NCBI RefSeq assembly: GCF_947492715.1
Contig: NZ_CANLNS010000005.1
Location: 1-64,000, forward strand
Reading direction: 5' to 3'
DNA: 64,000 nucleotides
From: an uncultured Psychroserpens sp.
Lineage (GTDB): Bacteria > Bacteroidota > Bacteroidia > Flavobacteriales > Flavobacteriaceae
The stretch's first letter is position 1, and each line of letters opens with the position of its first letter. Position numbers and translations under genes: made by a program. The notes beneath the pieces are model-generated. The model searched no databases. It was not told the origin of the DNA and worked only from the letters and a program-made list of their open reading frames with translations. Positions 17,350 through 26,136 of this stretch are shown in pieces.

Positions 17350-19023
17350 TTAGTTTCTTTTCTTCTTTCCTTGAGATTTAGAACCAACTCTAGACATAGC
17401 ACATCTAAATCCAATGTAGTCTGTAGCCATATCCTGAGGGAAGTATCTACGCTGAGCAGGATCAATCCAGTAAGCTCTGTCTCTCCAAGAACCTCCTTTG
17501 TAAACTCGCACTTCATCATTAATTAATGAAGTCCTGTCATTAGAAGTATCATACTCTTTGATAATAGCTCCTAAAGAATCTCTTTCAACATTATGCTTTG
17601 GTGAGTTGTACATTTTACGTGTATTATTTACGTCTGCTTCTTCACCTTCTTCTTCAAAGTTATCTGCGTATTGACGTGAAGACCTTACATCACCATCTCT
17701 AAAGTTTCTGTTGTCACTCTTATCAAAATTTGTTCTTAAATACGTTTCGTTTTCATCAACTGGTACTAATGCAATTTCACCAGGAAGGTTTCTTGCAACT
17801 ATTCTACCATTACTTAATGTATCATATACAATTTCATCAGGAGTGATAACTTTTACAGTACCATCTTCGTTTATAGCATTCTTATAATAAACATTACCTC
17901 TGGTGTAGTTAAAATCGTTGAATTCATCATCTACAATTGGTCTGTAAACATCAGCTACCCATTCGGCAACGTTTCCAGCCATATCATATAAACCATAATC
18001 ATTAGGCTCATAAGACATTACTTGTGCGGTAATATCGGCACCATCATCAGACCATCCTGCAATTCCACCATAATCACCTTTTCCTTGTTTGAAGTTGGCC
18101 AATTGGTCACCTCTAGTTTTTCTTCTACCAGAACGTGTATATTGTCCATCCCAAGGATATTTTTTACGACCTCTATAAACATTATAACTTCTTAATTCAC
18201 TTAAACCAAGTGCAGCATATTCCCATTCTGCTTCAGTTGGAAGTCTGTAGTCAGGAGAGAAGATACCTGATTCTCTTCTTGCATACACATTAATCGTATC
18301 TCCAGCTGCTGTAGTTTGCACACGACGTCTAGATTTTTCAGGATTAATAATAGAATCATTTCCGCCATATGTTTTAGTTGGAGCGTTAATATAGGTGTCT
18401 ACGTTAAAGTTGCTATCTGCAGATGACGTTAAATGAGAATCTCTTTCTAGATATCCAGCATTTTGTAAATCCATTTCAGCAACTCTATCTGTTCTCCAGC
18501 TGGCAAATTCAACTGCTTGAATCCAACTAACACCTACAACAGGGTACTCACCATATGCAGGGTGACGTAAGTAGTACTCTGTCATTGTTTCGGCATAACC
18601 CAAACGATTTCTCCATACTAGGGTGTCTGGAAGTGCTCCTTCATATATTAATCTATAATTTTCTTCTTCTGGTGGGTATGTTCTTTTTATCCAATCAAGA
18701 TATTCTGTATACATCTTGTTCGTAACTTCAGTTTCATCCATGTAAAATGATTGAACGTGTTGCTGATTTGGAGAATTATTCCAATCGTGCATAACATCAT
18801 CTTGAACTTTTCCCATGGTAAACGTACCACCTTCTATAAAAACCAGTCCTGGACCAGTTTCTTGCTCTTGGAATTTGTCATTGTATTGAAAACCACCATT
18901 TTTATCGTTGATTTTCCATCCTGTAGCTCTAGATGAATTATTAGATGAGTTTCTGCTACAGCTAACAATTGTTAAAGATATTACTAGGGCTAATAGTATC
19001 CTTAGATTTAAGACGTTTTTCAT
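17350..19023 (-). CDS. gldJ: gliding motility lipoprotein GldJ
   Basis: A 557-aa outer-membrane-complex lipoprotein needed for gliding and type IX secretion in flavobacteria. The N-terminus is a lipoprotein signal (ALVISLTIVSC, Cys at about residue 22). The body is a formylglycine-generating-enzyme/SUMF1-like fold, with VFIEGGTFTMGKVQDD, DETEVTNKMYTEYLDW, DYRLPTEAEWEYAALG, YDMAGNVAEWVADVY and, near the end, RVYKGGSWRDRAYW and IGFRCAMS. I chose the ATG at 19023 (MKNVLNLRILL); another ATG two codons upstream (19029) is possible. It is divergent from porU, a neighbour in the same T9SS/gliding machine. Confidence 0.96.
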   Translation of the reverse strand: MKNVLNLRILLALVISLTIVSCSRNSSNNSSRATGWKINDKNGGFQYNDKFQEQETGPGLVFIEGGTFTMGKVQDDVMHDWNNSPNQQHVQSFYMDETEVTNKMYTEYLDWIKRTYPPEEENYRLIYEGALPDTLVWRNRLGYAETMTEYYLRHPAYGEYPVVGVSWIQAVEFASWRTDRVAEMDLQNAGYLERDSHLTSSADSNFNVDTYINAPTKTYGGNDSIINPEKSRRRVQTTAAGDTINVYARRESGIFSPDYRLPTEAEWEYAALGLSELRSYNVYRGRKKYPWDGQYTRSGRRKTRGDQLANFKQGKGDYGGIAGWSDDGADITAQVMSYEPNDYGLYDMAGNVAEWVADVYRPIVDDEFNDFNYTRGNVYYKNAINEDGTVKVITPDEIVYDTLSNGRIVARNLPGEIALVPVDENETYLRTNFDKSDNRNFRDGDVRSSRQYADNFEEEGEEADVNNTRKMYNSPKHNVERDSLGAIIKEYDTSNDRTSLINDEVRVYKGGSWRDRAYWIDPAQRRYFPQDMATDYIGFRCAMSRVGSKSQGKKKRN

Positions 19024-19063
19024 ATCCATACTTTTTAAGTAAGCTAATTTAATTTTTAGAGAC

Positions 19064-19093
19064 GCAATATAGTAATTAAAGGTAAACTAACAA
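19064..19093 (-). promoter_or_regulatory. probable gldJ promoter
   Basis: On the minus strand TTG at 19093-19091, a 19-base spacer, then TATATTGC at 19071-19064. The -7 box differs from TAnnTTTG at two positions, so it is a weaker candidate than the porU promoter on the other side of the same gap. Confidence 0.45.
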
Positions 19094-19199
19094 CATTTTT
19101 TACGAAAATCCTGCAAAAAAAGTTGCATTTCATCCTCTTTTTTATACACAATAACGGATTTTTGGTCAGTTTATCGATGTATTTTGTCTTTAATAACGG

Positions 19200-19229
19200 T
19201 TGAATAAATCAATTATTGTTGTAATTTTG
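19200..19229 (+). promoter_or_regulatory. porU promoter
   Basis: TTG at 19200-19202, a 19-base spacer, and a perfect -7 TAATTTTG at 19222-19229. The predicted transcript begins near 19235, leaving a leader of about 47 bases that contains a small hairpin CTCTAT-ACT-ATAGAG (19245-19259). Confidence 0.75.
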
Positions 19230-19281
19230 AATAAAAAATTGAGACTCTATACTATAGAGGGTTTATAGACGTTATTTGACT

Positions 19282-22200
19282 ATGAAAAAATATTTACTAT
19301 TTCCATTAATAGTGGCTTCGTTTTTTGGGTATTCTCAGCAAAAGCAGTTTGATGTTGCTTGGAGTGAACCAATACGTTTAGAAACTGGAACTTCAAGCAT
19401 TGAAGTCCCAAGTTTTGATAAAAAGCACTTTAGTTTCCTACGGGAAGAAGGACTTACGTTCTATGCGCAATGGGAAGAAACATCATATATAAATGAAAAT
19501 TCAGTAACATTAAGCCAGGTTACTTATCAGAACATAAGTGAATCCGAACTTAAAGGATTAGCACTTTCTACAATACCGACTAGCATGAAGGTGTCTCTGA
19601 AAAATGCCATTGATAGAGATCAAGTGTCTGCTTATTTGGAGGTTTCTCCAATTATAAAGGATAGAGGTGTTTATAAAAAAGTAATGTCGTTTACCGTAAA
19701 TTATCAATATGGTAACTTGAATAGATCAGGTTTAACTAATCAAGAAATTACTAATTCTGTTTTGAGTTCTGGGACATGGCATAAATTTTATGTTGATAAA
19801 TCTGGTGTTTTTAGATTAACAAAAGGGTTTTTAAATTCTATAGGTGTTAATACTAATGTTGATCCCAGGACTATTAAAGTTTATGGTAATGGTGGTGCCA
19901 TGTTGCCCGCTTTAAATAGTGATTTTTATCCATTAGATCTTACCGAAAATGCAGTTCGATTTATTGGAGAAGAAGATGGTGTGTTTAATAATGATGACTA
20001 TATTTTATTTTACGCTGAAGGTCCAAGAGAATATAATGAAGACAGTGACACGAACATAAATTTATTCACAGATAAATCTTATTATTTTATTAATACAGAT
20101 GGCGGGGCAGGAAAGCGAATTCAAACTTTAAATCAGCCTGAAGGTGATGCTACTATTGAAGTGAATACATTTCAGGATTACCAGTTTCATGAAGAAGATG
20201 AAGCCAATATTGCGAAAATTGGACGTCGTTGGTTTGGAGAACGTTTTGACGTCGAAAACGAGAGAACCTTTAACTTTTCATTTCCTAACCTAATTACAAC
20301 AGAGCCTGCTAAAGTTAGAGTATTAGCTGCTGGCGTTAGTGAAGGTCCTATTGCTTCTAATATGCAAATTGTTTTGAATGGAAATTTAGTAAGTACTTTA
20401 GGTTTTAGCGTAATAGATAATCCAGTACTAGCTTCAGGTAATACTTTTCAAAGTAATATAAATTTAACGTCTGAGGATGTAGTCATAGATTTGATTTTCA
20501 ATAATAATGGAAACCCTGCAGCATTAGGGTACTTAGATTATATTTCAATTGAAGCAACAAGAGGATTAACTTTTGACGGGACTCAACTTATTTTTAAAAA
20601 TAATGAAGTTGCGTTGAATCCAGGAATTGCGCAGTATACTTTGGATAATGCGAGTAATGTTCAGGAAGTTTGGGATATCACTGACAAATATAATGTTCAA
20701 GCCATTATTAATGCGGATCAAAGCCAGAATTTAATTTTTAAAGATGTAGCTGGTTCAAATAAAAGATATGTAACGCTTACAAATTTGGATTACTTCGACC
20801 CACTAAGAGATGCAAATACAACGGTAAATAATCAAAACATTAAAGGGACCATTTTTCAGAATGCTCAAGGCGAATTTCAAGATATAGATTATATTATTGT
20901 TGCTAGAGGAGGCTATGTTACCCAAGCCGAACGTTTAGCACAAATCAATAGAGAACAATATAATCTCAATGTAAAAGTCGTTGAGCTTGAAGCTATTTTT
21001 AATGAGTTTAGTTCAGGAAATCAAGATATAGCAGCCATTCGAAATATGGTGAAGTATGTCTATGATAATGCGAGTAGTCCAAGTCGACGATTAAAGTATT
21101 TGTGCCTATTTGGAGATGCATCGTACGATCCTAAGAATAGAATCTCAAATAACACAAATATTATACCTATTTGGAGCTCGTATCAGAGTTTCAGTTTAAC
21201 CTCCTCCTTTATTTCCGACGATTTTTATGGTATGATGGATGAAAATGAAGGCGATATGAACGATTCTGACCGATTGGATATTGCCGTTGGTAGAATGTTA
21301 GCAGATACACCCCAACGCGCCAAGGAGTTAGTAGACAAGGTAGAAGGTTATTATGGAGAAGAAGCTTTTGGAAGTTGGAGAAATAACTTTATTACAATAT
21401 CTGACGATGTTAACTTGTCTTGGGAGAAAATTTTACAGAATACCACAGACGAAATTGGAGATGAAGTCGTTCAAGAGAAACCATTTATAAATGTTGTGAA
21501 AATACATACAGATGCGTTTCAGCAAGAAGCAACAGCAAGTGGAGAGCGTTATCCAGAAGTGAATAAGGCAATCAAGGACGCTTTAGAGGTTGGAGCATTA
21601 GTGGTCAATTATTTTGGACATGGTGGAGAAGACGGGTTGGCTGGAGAGCGCATCTTTACAAAAGTTGACGCCCAGGATATTAGAAATGTGTGTAAGTTCA
21701 ATCTTTTTGTTACTGTAACTTGCGAGTATACTAAATTTGATAACCCTCAACGATTTACTGCTGGTGAATTTACCTATTGGAATAAAGATGGTGGAGCCAT
21801 AGGATTAATTACAACCACCAGACAAATTTTTGTTACGGCAGGAGTAGGATATAATGTTATTCTAGAACAATACTTATTTAGTTATGGGTCAAACGATTAT
21901 CCAACAATGGCTGAGGCTTTAAGACTAACAAAAAATGATCCAGCTTTATCTGGGAATCCACAAAAAACATTGGTGTTTTATATTGGCGACCCTGCTATGA
22001 AGTTAGCTTTTGCAAGACCAGAAGTTCGATTAACACAAATTAACGATACGCCTTTAGATCAATTTAACGAACCTTTGAAAGCATTAGATCGTGTAAAAAT
22101 GTCTGGAGAAGTTTATGACACATCTGGGAATTTTTTATCAAATTACAATGGTGTTTTAACAGCAACAGTTTTTGATAAAGAAATCGATAGACAAACCTTA

Positions 22201-23127
22201 GCTAATGATGGAACAACAGATAATGGTCAAGTTATTGTCCTAGATTTCAAAACCCTTGGCGAAACGGTTTTTAAAGGCCAAGCAACTGTCACAGAAGGCC
22301 GATTTGATTTTGAGTTTGTCGTGCCTAGAGATATTGGTATTCCTGTTGGTCCTGGAAAAGTAAGTTTTTATTCTAAACAGGATAATATCTTGGATGATAA
22401 GTCTGGCTATAACTTCGACTTTGATATTGGTGGTATAAATGAAAATGCAACTGAAGATAACGTCGGACCAGTTATTAACCTCTTTATGAATGATGAAAAT
22501 TTTGTCTCAGGAGGCATAACTAATGAGCAACCAACACTGCTTGCTAAACTTCAAGATGACAATGGAATTAATACAGCTAGCGGTATTGGGCATGATATTA
22601 TAGCTATTATAGATGGTGATGAAACCAACCCATTTGTACTTAATGATTATTATCAGGCCGATATTGATGATTTCCAACGTGGGCAATTAAGTTACCCATT
22701 TAGAGATTTAGAGCCAGGATTACATACGCTTTCGTTAAAAGCATGGGATGTTTATAATAATTCATCTACTGCCGAAATAGAGTTTGTTGTTCGTGATAAA
22801 GACGAAGAACTCGTGATTAGTAATGTTTTAAATTACCCTAATCCATTTATTGATTACACCGAATTTTGGTTTAATCACAATAGTTCGGACGTTTTAGACG
22901 TTTCAGTACAGATATTTACAGTGTCGGGAAAATTGGTAAGGACTTTAAATGGTCAAACCGCAGGAGGAAGCAAGGTAACGAGCTCTCTTTCTAAAGATAT
23001 TGTTTGGGACGGTAGAGACGATTTTGGTGACAAAATAGGAAAAGGAGTCTATATTTATAAACTAAAAGTGAGATCTAATCGTTTAAATAAACAAGTTGAA
23101 AAAATCGAAAAACTTGTCATACTATAA
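19282..23127 (+). CDS. porU: type IX secretion system sortase PorU
   Basis: A 1281-aa cell-surface sortase that removes the C-terminal sorting domain of T9SS cargo and attaches the cargo to the surface. The N-terminus is a signal peptide (MKKYLLFPLIVASFFGYSQ). The C25 (gingipain-like) peptidase domain runs from about residue 550 to 900, with FGDASYDPKN, the catalytic His in NYFGHGGEDG (about 776) and the catalytic Cys in VTVTCEYTKF (about 811). The C-terminal ~100 residues resemble a sorting domain (NVLNYPNPFIDYTEFWF, WDGRDDFGDKIGKGVYIYKL). ATG 19282 is preferred over the in-frame TTG two codons earlier. porV follows directly with its own promoter. Confidence 0.95.
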   Translation: MKKYLLFPLIVASFFGYSQQKQFDVAWSEPIRLETGTSSIEVPSFDKKHFSFLREEGLTFYAQWEETSYINENSVTLSQVTYQNISESELKGLALSTIPTSMKVSLKNAIDRDQVSAYLEVSPIIKDRGVYKKVMSFTVNYQYGNLNRSGLTNQEITNSVLSSGTWHKFYVDKSGVFRLTKGFLNSIGVNTNVDPRTIKVYGNGGAMLPALNSDFYPLDLTENAVRFIGEEDGVFNNDDYILFYAEGPREYNEDSDTNINLFTDKSYYFINTDGGAGKRIQTLNQPEGDATIEVNTFQDYQFHEEDEANIAKIGRRWFGERFDVENERTFNFSFPNLITTEPAKVRVLAAGVSEGPIASNMQIVLNGNLVSTLGFSVIDNPVLASGNTFQSNINLTSEDVVIDLIFNNNGNPAALGYLDYISIEATRGLTFDGTQLIFKNNEVALNPGIAQYTLDNASNVQEVWDITDKYNVQAIINADQSQNLIFKDVAGSNKRYVTLTNLDYFDPLRDANTTVNNQNIKGTIFQNAQGEFQDIDYIIVARGGYVTQAERLAQINREQYNLNVKVVELEAIFNEFSSGNQDIAAIRNMVKYVYDNASSPSRRLKYLCLFGDASYDPKNRISNNTNIIPIWSSYQSFSLTSSFISDDFYGMMDENEGDMNDSDRLDIAVGRMLADTPQRAKELVDKVEGYYGEEAFGSWRNNFITISDDVNLSWEKILQNTTDEIGDEVVQEKPFINVVKIHTDAFQQEATASGERYPEVNKAIKDALEVGALVVNYFGHGGEDGLAGERIFTKVDAQDIRNVCKFNLFVTVTCEYTKFDNPQRFTAGEFTYWNKDGGAIGLITTTRQIFVTAGVGYNVILEQYLFSYGSNDYPTMAEALRLTKNDPALSGNPQKTLVFYIGDPAMKLAFARPEVRLTQINDTPLDQFNEPLKALDRVKMSGEVYDTSGNFLSNYNGVLTATVFDKEIDRQTLANDGTTDNGQVIVLDFKTLGETVFKGQATVTEGRFDFEFVVPRDIGIPVGPGKVSFYSKQDNILDDKSGYNFDFDIGGINENATEDNVGPVINLFMNDENFVSGGITNEQPTLLAKLQDDNGINTASGIGHDIIAIIDGDETNPFVLNDYYQADIDDFQRGQLSYPFRDLEPGLHTLSLKAWDVYNNSSTAEIEFVVRDKDEELVISNVLNYPNPFIDYTEFWFNHNSSDVLDVSVQIFTVSGKLVRTLNGQTAGGSKVTSSLSKDIVWDGRDDFGDKIGKGVYIYKLKVRSNRLNKQVEKIEKLVIL

Positions 23128-23143
23128 TAAAGATTTATATTTG
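23114..23143 (+). promoter_or_regulatory. porV promoter
   Basis: TTG at 23114-23116 inside the last codons of porU, a 19-base spacer, and a perfect -7 TATATTTG at 23136-23143. porV can therefore be transcribed independently of porU. Confidence 0.75.
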
Positions 23144-23192
23144 CCTAATATATTCAATGTAGAAATGCCTTGATATGAACATGAATTTACAG

Positions 23193-24422
23193 ATGAAAAA
23201 ATACATTTTAGCCCTTATTACATTGTCGGTGTTTAACATTTCAAATGCCCAAGAAACCATTACATTTCCAAACCAGTCTACAGTAATTACAACTGGTGTA
23301 CCCTTTATGCTAATTGCGCCAGATGCGCGTTCAGCGGGTATGGGAGATATTGGAGTAGCAACCTCGGTAGATGCTTATTCTCAGCAATGGAATGCCGCCA
23401 AGTACGCGTTTTCTGAAGCAAAATCAGGAATTGCAGTGAGTTATACACCTTACCTTAGTAAGCTAGTTAATGACATTTCAATTGCTTATCTAACATATTT
23501 TAATAGAATAGATGATAGAAGTGCGTTTGGTTTTAGTTTTAAATATTTCGGTTTAGGTGAAATAGAAATTCGTCCAGATGAATTTTCTGAACCATTAATA
23601 GAGAAGCCAAACGAATTTACTGTTGATGCATCATTTACACTACGACTTGCAGATCAATTTTCTATGGCTGTAGCATTACGTTATCTGCGTTCAGACTTAA
23701 GAATTCAAGCTGTAGACGCAAATGCAAGTGCTGCAGGTTCTTTTGGTGTAGATATTTCAGGATTCTACCAAAGTGAAGAAGAAGCATATAATAGCTTTAA
23801 CGGTAGAACACGTTTTGGTTTTGCTATTCAAAACTTAGGTCCGAAAATTAAATATGACGATGGAGGAAGAGAGAACTTTCTTCCAACAAATATGAGACTT
23901 GGTGCTGGGTTTGATTTTATTTTTGATGAATACAATAAATTAGGTGTAACAGCAGAAATAACTAAACTTTTGGTTCCAACACCTCCTTTATTTGGATTTG
24001 TAGATACTAATGGTGATGGCGAACAAACATCTGACGATGCTTCAACACCAGATATAGATGAAAGCGAACCAACAATTATTACTGGAGGTCAAACAAATGA
24101 TGTAAGTTTCTTGTCTGGAGCTCTTCAATCTTTTGGAGATGCACCAGGAGGGTTTAGTGAAGAATTAAAGGAGTTTACTTGGGCGTTAGGTGCAGAATAC
24201 TTGTACCAAGAGTCCTTTGCCTTTAGAGCAGGTTACTTTAACGAAAGTGACGAAAAAGGAGCAAGAAAATTCTTTGCATTAGGTGCAGGATTTAAATATA
24301 CAACCATAAATATTGATTTATCATATTTGTTCTCGGCGTCGAAAGTACAGAGTCCACTAGAGAATACACTACGTTTTTCTCTAACGTTTAATTTTGGAGA
24401 TGGAACATATGACGAATATTAG
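23193..24422 (+). CDS. porV: type IX secretion outer-membrane shuttle protein PorV
   Basis: A 409-aa outer-membrane beta-barrel (PorV/LptO, FadL-like) that carries T9SS cargo from the translocon to PorU. The signal peptide MKKYILALITLSVFNISNAQ starts at 23193; in-frame ATGs at 23175 and 23181 are alternatives. The mature N-terminus has the family stretch PFMLIAPDARSAGMGDIGVA, and later SQQWNAAKYAF. The barrel ends with alternating residues and LRFSLTFNFGDG. An acidic insert (about residues 275-300: DTNGDGEQTSDD, DIDESEPT) looks like a surface loop. It is placed directly after porU, as is usual in Flavobacteriaceae. Confidence 0.94.
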   Translation: MKKYILALITLSVFNISNAQETITFPNQSTVITTGVPFMLIAPDARSAGMGDIGVATSVDAYSQQWNAAKYAFSEAKSGIAVSYTPYLSKLVNDISIAYLTYFNRIDDRSAFGFSFKYFGLGEIEIRPDEFSEPLIEKPNEFTVDASFTLRLADQFSMAVALRYLRSDLRIQAVDANASAAGSFGVDISGFYQSEEEAYNSFNGRTRFGFAIQNLGPKIKYDDGGRENFLPTNMRLGAGFDFIFDEYNKLGVTAEITKLLVPTPPLFGFVDTNGDGEQTSDDASTPDIDESEPTIITGGQTNDVSFLSGALQSFGDAPGGFSEELKEFTWALGAEYLYQESFAFRAGYFNESDEKGARKFFALGAGFKYTTINIDLSYLFSASKVQSPLENTLRFSLTFNFGDGTYDEY

Positions 24423-24444
24423 TCGATGATATAATTCAAATTTA

Positions 24445-24479
24445 AAACTATTGTTTCTCAAAAAGCAATAGTTTTTTTG
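24445..24479 (+). terminator. terminator after porV
   Basis: Stem AAACTATTG / CAATAGTTT with a 12-base loop, followed by TTTTTG. It lies 22 bases after the porV stop and before cdd. Confidence 0.8.
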
Positions 24480-24495
24480 TCTAATACTGTTTGTA

Positions 24496-24978
24496 ATGAA
24501 AGAAGTAAAAATAGAATCTACGTTGACAGTTTTTGAAAGTTTTGATGAGCTTCCAGAAGATGTAGTTGGTTTAATGAATAAAGCGTCAGAGGCTAGACTT
24601 AAGGCCTATGCGCCGTATTCAAAATTTTTGGTAGGCGCAGCTATTCTTTTAGACAATGGAGAGATAATTACAGGGAATAATCAAGAGAATGCATCTTATC
24701 CTTCAGGTTTATGTGCTGAGCGCACTGCTATTTATTACGCAGGAGCTCAATTCCCAAAAGCCAAAATTGTGAAAATGGCATTAACTGCAGGCTCAAAAAT
24801 ACAAAAAACAATGTCTCCTATTCCTCCATGTGGAGCTTGTAGGCAAGCCATTGCAGAGTACGAAGTGAAACAAGACTCCCCAATTGAAATCTACTTCATG
24901 GGTGAAACAGGAAAGATTGTAAAATCAACATCACTAGCTAATTTGTTACCACTGGGATTCGATAGAAGTTTCCTATAA
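24496..24978 (+). CDS. cdd: cytidine deaminase
   Basis: A 160-aa zinc enzyme of pyrimidine salvage converting (deoxy)cytidine to (deoxy)uridine. APYSKFLVGAAILLDNGEI is the family entry motif. The zinc and catalytic signature is complete: CAERTAIYYAG (Cys, catalytic Glu) and PPCGACRQAIAE (two Cys). Length and layout match the tetrameric homologues, with an N-terminal extension of about 20 residues. No clear -7 box is present in the short gap after the porV terminator. Confidence 0.95.
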   Translation: MKEVKIESTLTVFESFDELPEDVVGLMNKASEARLKAYAPYSKFLVGAAILLDNGEIITGNNQENASYPSGLCAERTAIYYAGAQFPKAKIVKMALTAGSKIQKTMSPIPPCGACRQAIAEYEVKQDSPIEIYFMGETGKIVKSTSLANLLPLGFDRSFL

Positions 24979-25032
24979 CGTTTTCGTAATAAATTTTACG
25001 ATTTTCGGTTTTTTCATTACTAACTAAAGTGT

Positions 25033-25134
25033 TACTTTTGTTATTCGCTTATTTCAATTTAACATTGGAATGTCATAGCGAACACTTGAGATAATTTATC
25101 TGAAGTATTATTTTTGATATCAATACTGAACTAA
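25033..25134 (+). promoter_or_regulatory. pdhA -7 box and structured leader
   Basis: A perfect -7 TACTTTTG lies at 25033-25040, though without a good TTG at -33. The ~90-base leader that follows contains two inverted repeats: TTCGCT (25044-25049) with AGCGAA (25077-25082), and AGTATT (25104-25109) with AATACT (25122-25127). It matches no riboswitch I know. Confidence 0.4.
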
Positions 25135-26133
25135 ATGCAAAAAATAACTAAAGAGGTTTACCTCAAATGGTACGAAGATATGTTGTTCTGGAGAAAGTTT
25201 GAAGACAAACTTGCTGCAGTATATATTCAACAAAAAGTAAGAGGATTTCTTCACTTATATAATGGTCAAGAAGCTGTATTGGCAGGAGCCTTGCATGCTA
25301 TGGATTTGACTAAAGACAAAATGATTACAGCGTATAGAAATCACGTACAACCAATTGGAATGGGAGTTGATCCTAAACGCGTTATGGCAGAACTCTATGG
25401 TAAAGCAACAGGGACCTCAAATGGTCTTGGAGGGTCTATGCATATTTTTTCTAAAGAACACAGATTTTATGGAGGTCATGGTATTGTTGGAGGACAAATT
25501 CCTTTAGGTGCCGGAATTGCGTTTGGTGATAAATACCACGATGTTGATGCAGTCACTATTTGTTGTTTTGGTGATGGAGCAGCGAGACAAGGTTCTCTTC
25601 ACGAAACATTTAATTTAGCGATGTTATGGAATTTACCTGTTGTATTTGTTTGTGAAAACAATGGTTATGCCATGGGGACATCTGTAGAGCGTACTGCAAA
25701 TCATACAGATATATGGAAATTAGGCTTGGGTTATGAAATGCCTTGCGGTCCTGTAGATGGAATGAATCCAATAAAAGTAGCAGAGGCCTTTGATGAAGCT
25801 ATTTCAAGAGCAAGATCGGGAGGTGGACCAACATTTTTAGAAGTAAAAACTTACCGATACAGAGGTCATTCTATGTCAGATGCACAGCACTATAGAACGA
25901 AAGAGGAAGTAGAGGAATACAAAAAAATAGACCCTATTACGCAAGTAAAGGATATTATTTTAGAAGAGAAATACGCAACCGAAGATGATATAAAAGCTAT
26001 TGATAAACGTGTTAAAGATTTAGTGAAAGAATGTGAAAAGTTTGCCGAAGAGTCACCATATCCTGAAAAGAACGTTATGTACGATGCTGTATATGAGCAA
26101 AACGATTACCCATTTATACAACACAAATTATAA
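25135..26133 (+). CDS. pdhA: pyruvate dehydrogenase E1 component, alpha subunit
   Basis: A 332-aa thiamine-diphosphate-dependent subunit that decarboxylates pyruvate as half of an alpha2beta2 E1. The TPP-binding motif GDGAARQGSLHETFNLAMLW and CENNGYAMGTS are intact near residues 143-185. The phosphorylation-loop-type segment YRYRGHSMSDAQHYRTKEE is also present. The E2 gene follows after three bases. The E1-beta gene is not in this window, which fits the split pdhA-pdhC/pdhB arrangement of many Flavobacteriaceae. Confidence 0.95.
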   Translation: MQKITKEVYLKWYEDMLFWRKFEDKLAAVYIQQKVRGFLHLYNGQEAVLAGALHAMDLTKDKMITAYRNHVQPIGMGVDPKRVMAELYGKATGTSNGLGGSMHIFSKEHRFYGGHGIVGGQIPLGAGIAFGDKYHDVDAVTICCFGDGAARQGSLHETFNLAMLWNLPVVFVCENNGYAMGTSVERTANHTDIWKLGLGYEMPCGPVDGMNPIKVAEAFDEAISRARSGGGPTFLEVKTYRYRGHSMSDAQHYRTKEEVEEYKKIDPITQVKDIILEEKYATEDDIKAIDKRVKDLVKECEKFAEESPYPEKNVMYDAVYEQNDYPFIQHKL

Positions 26134-26136
26134 GCT

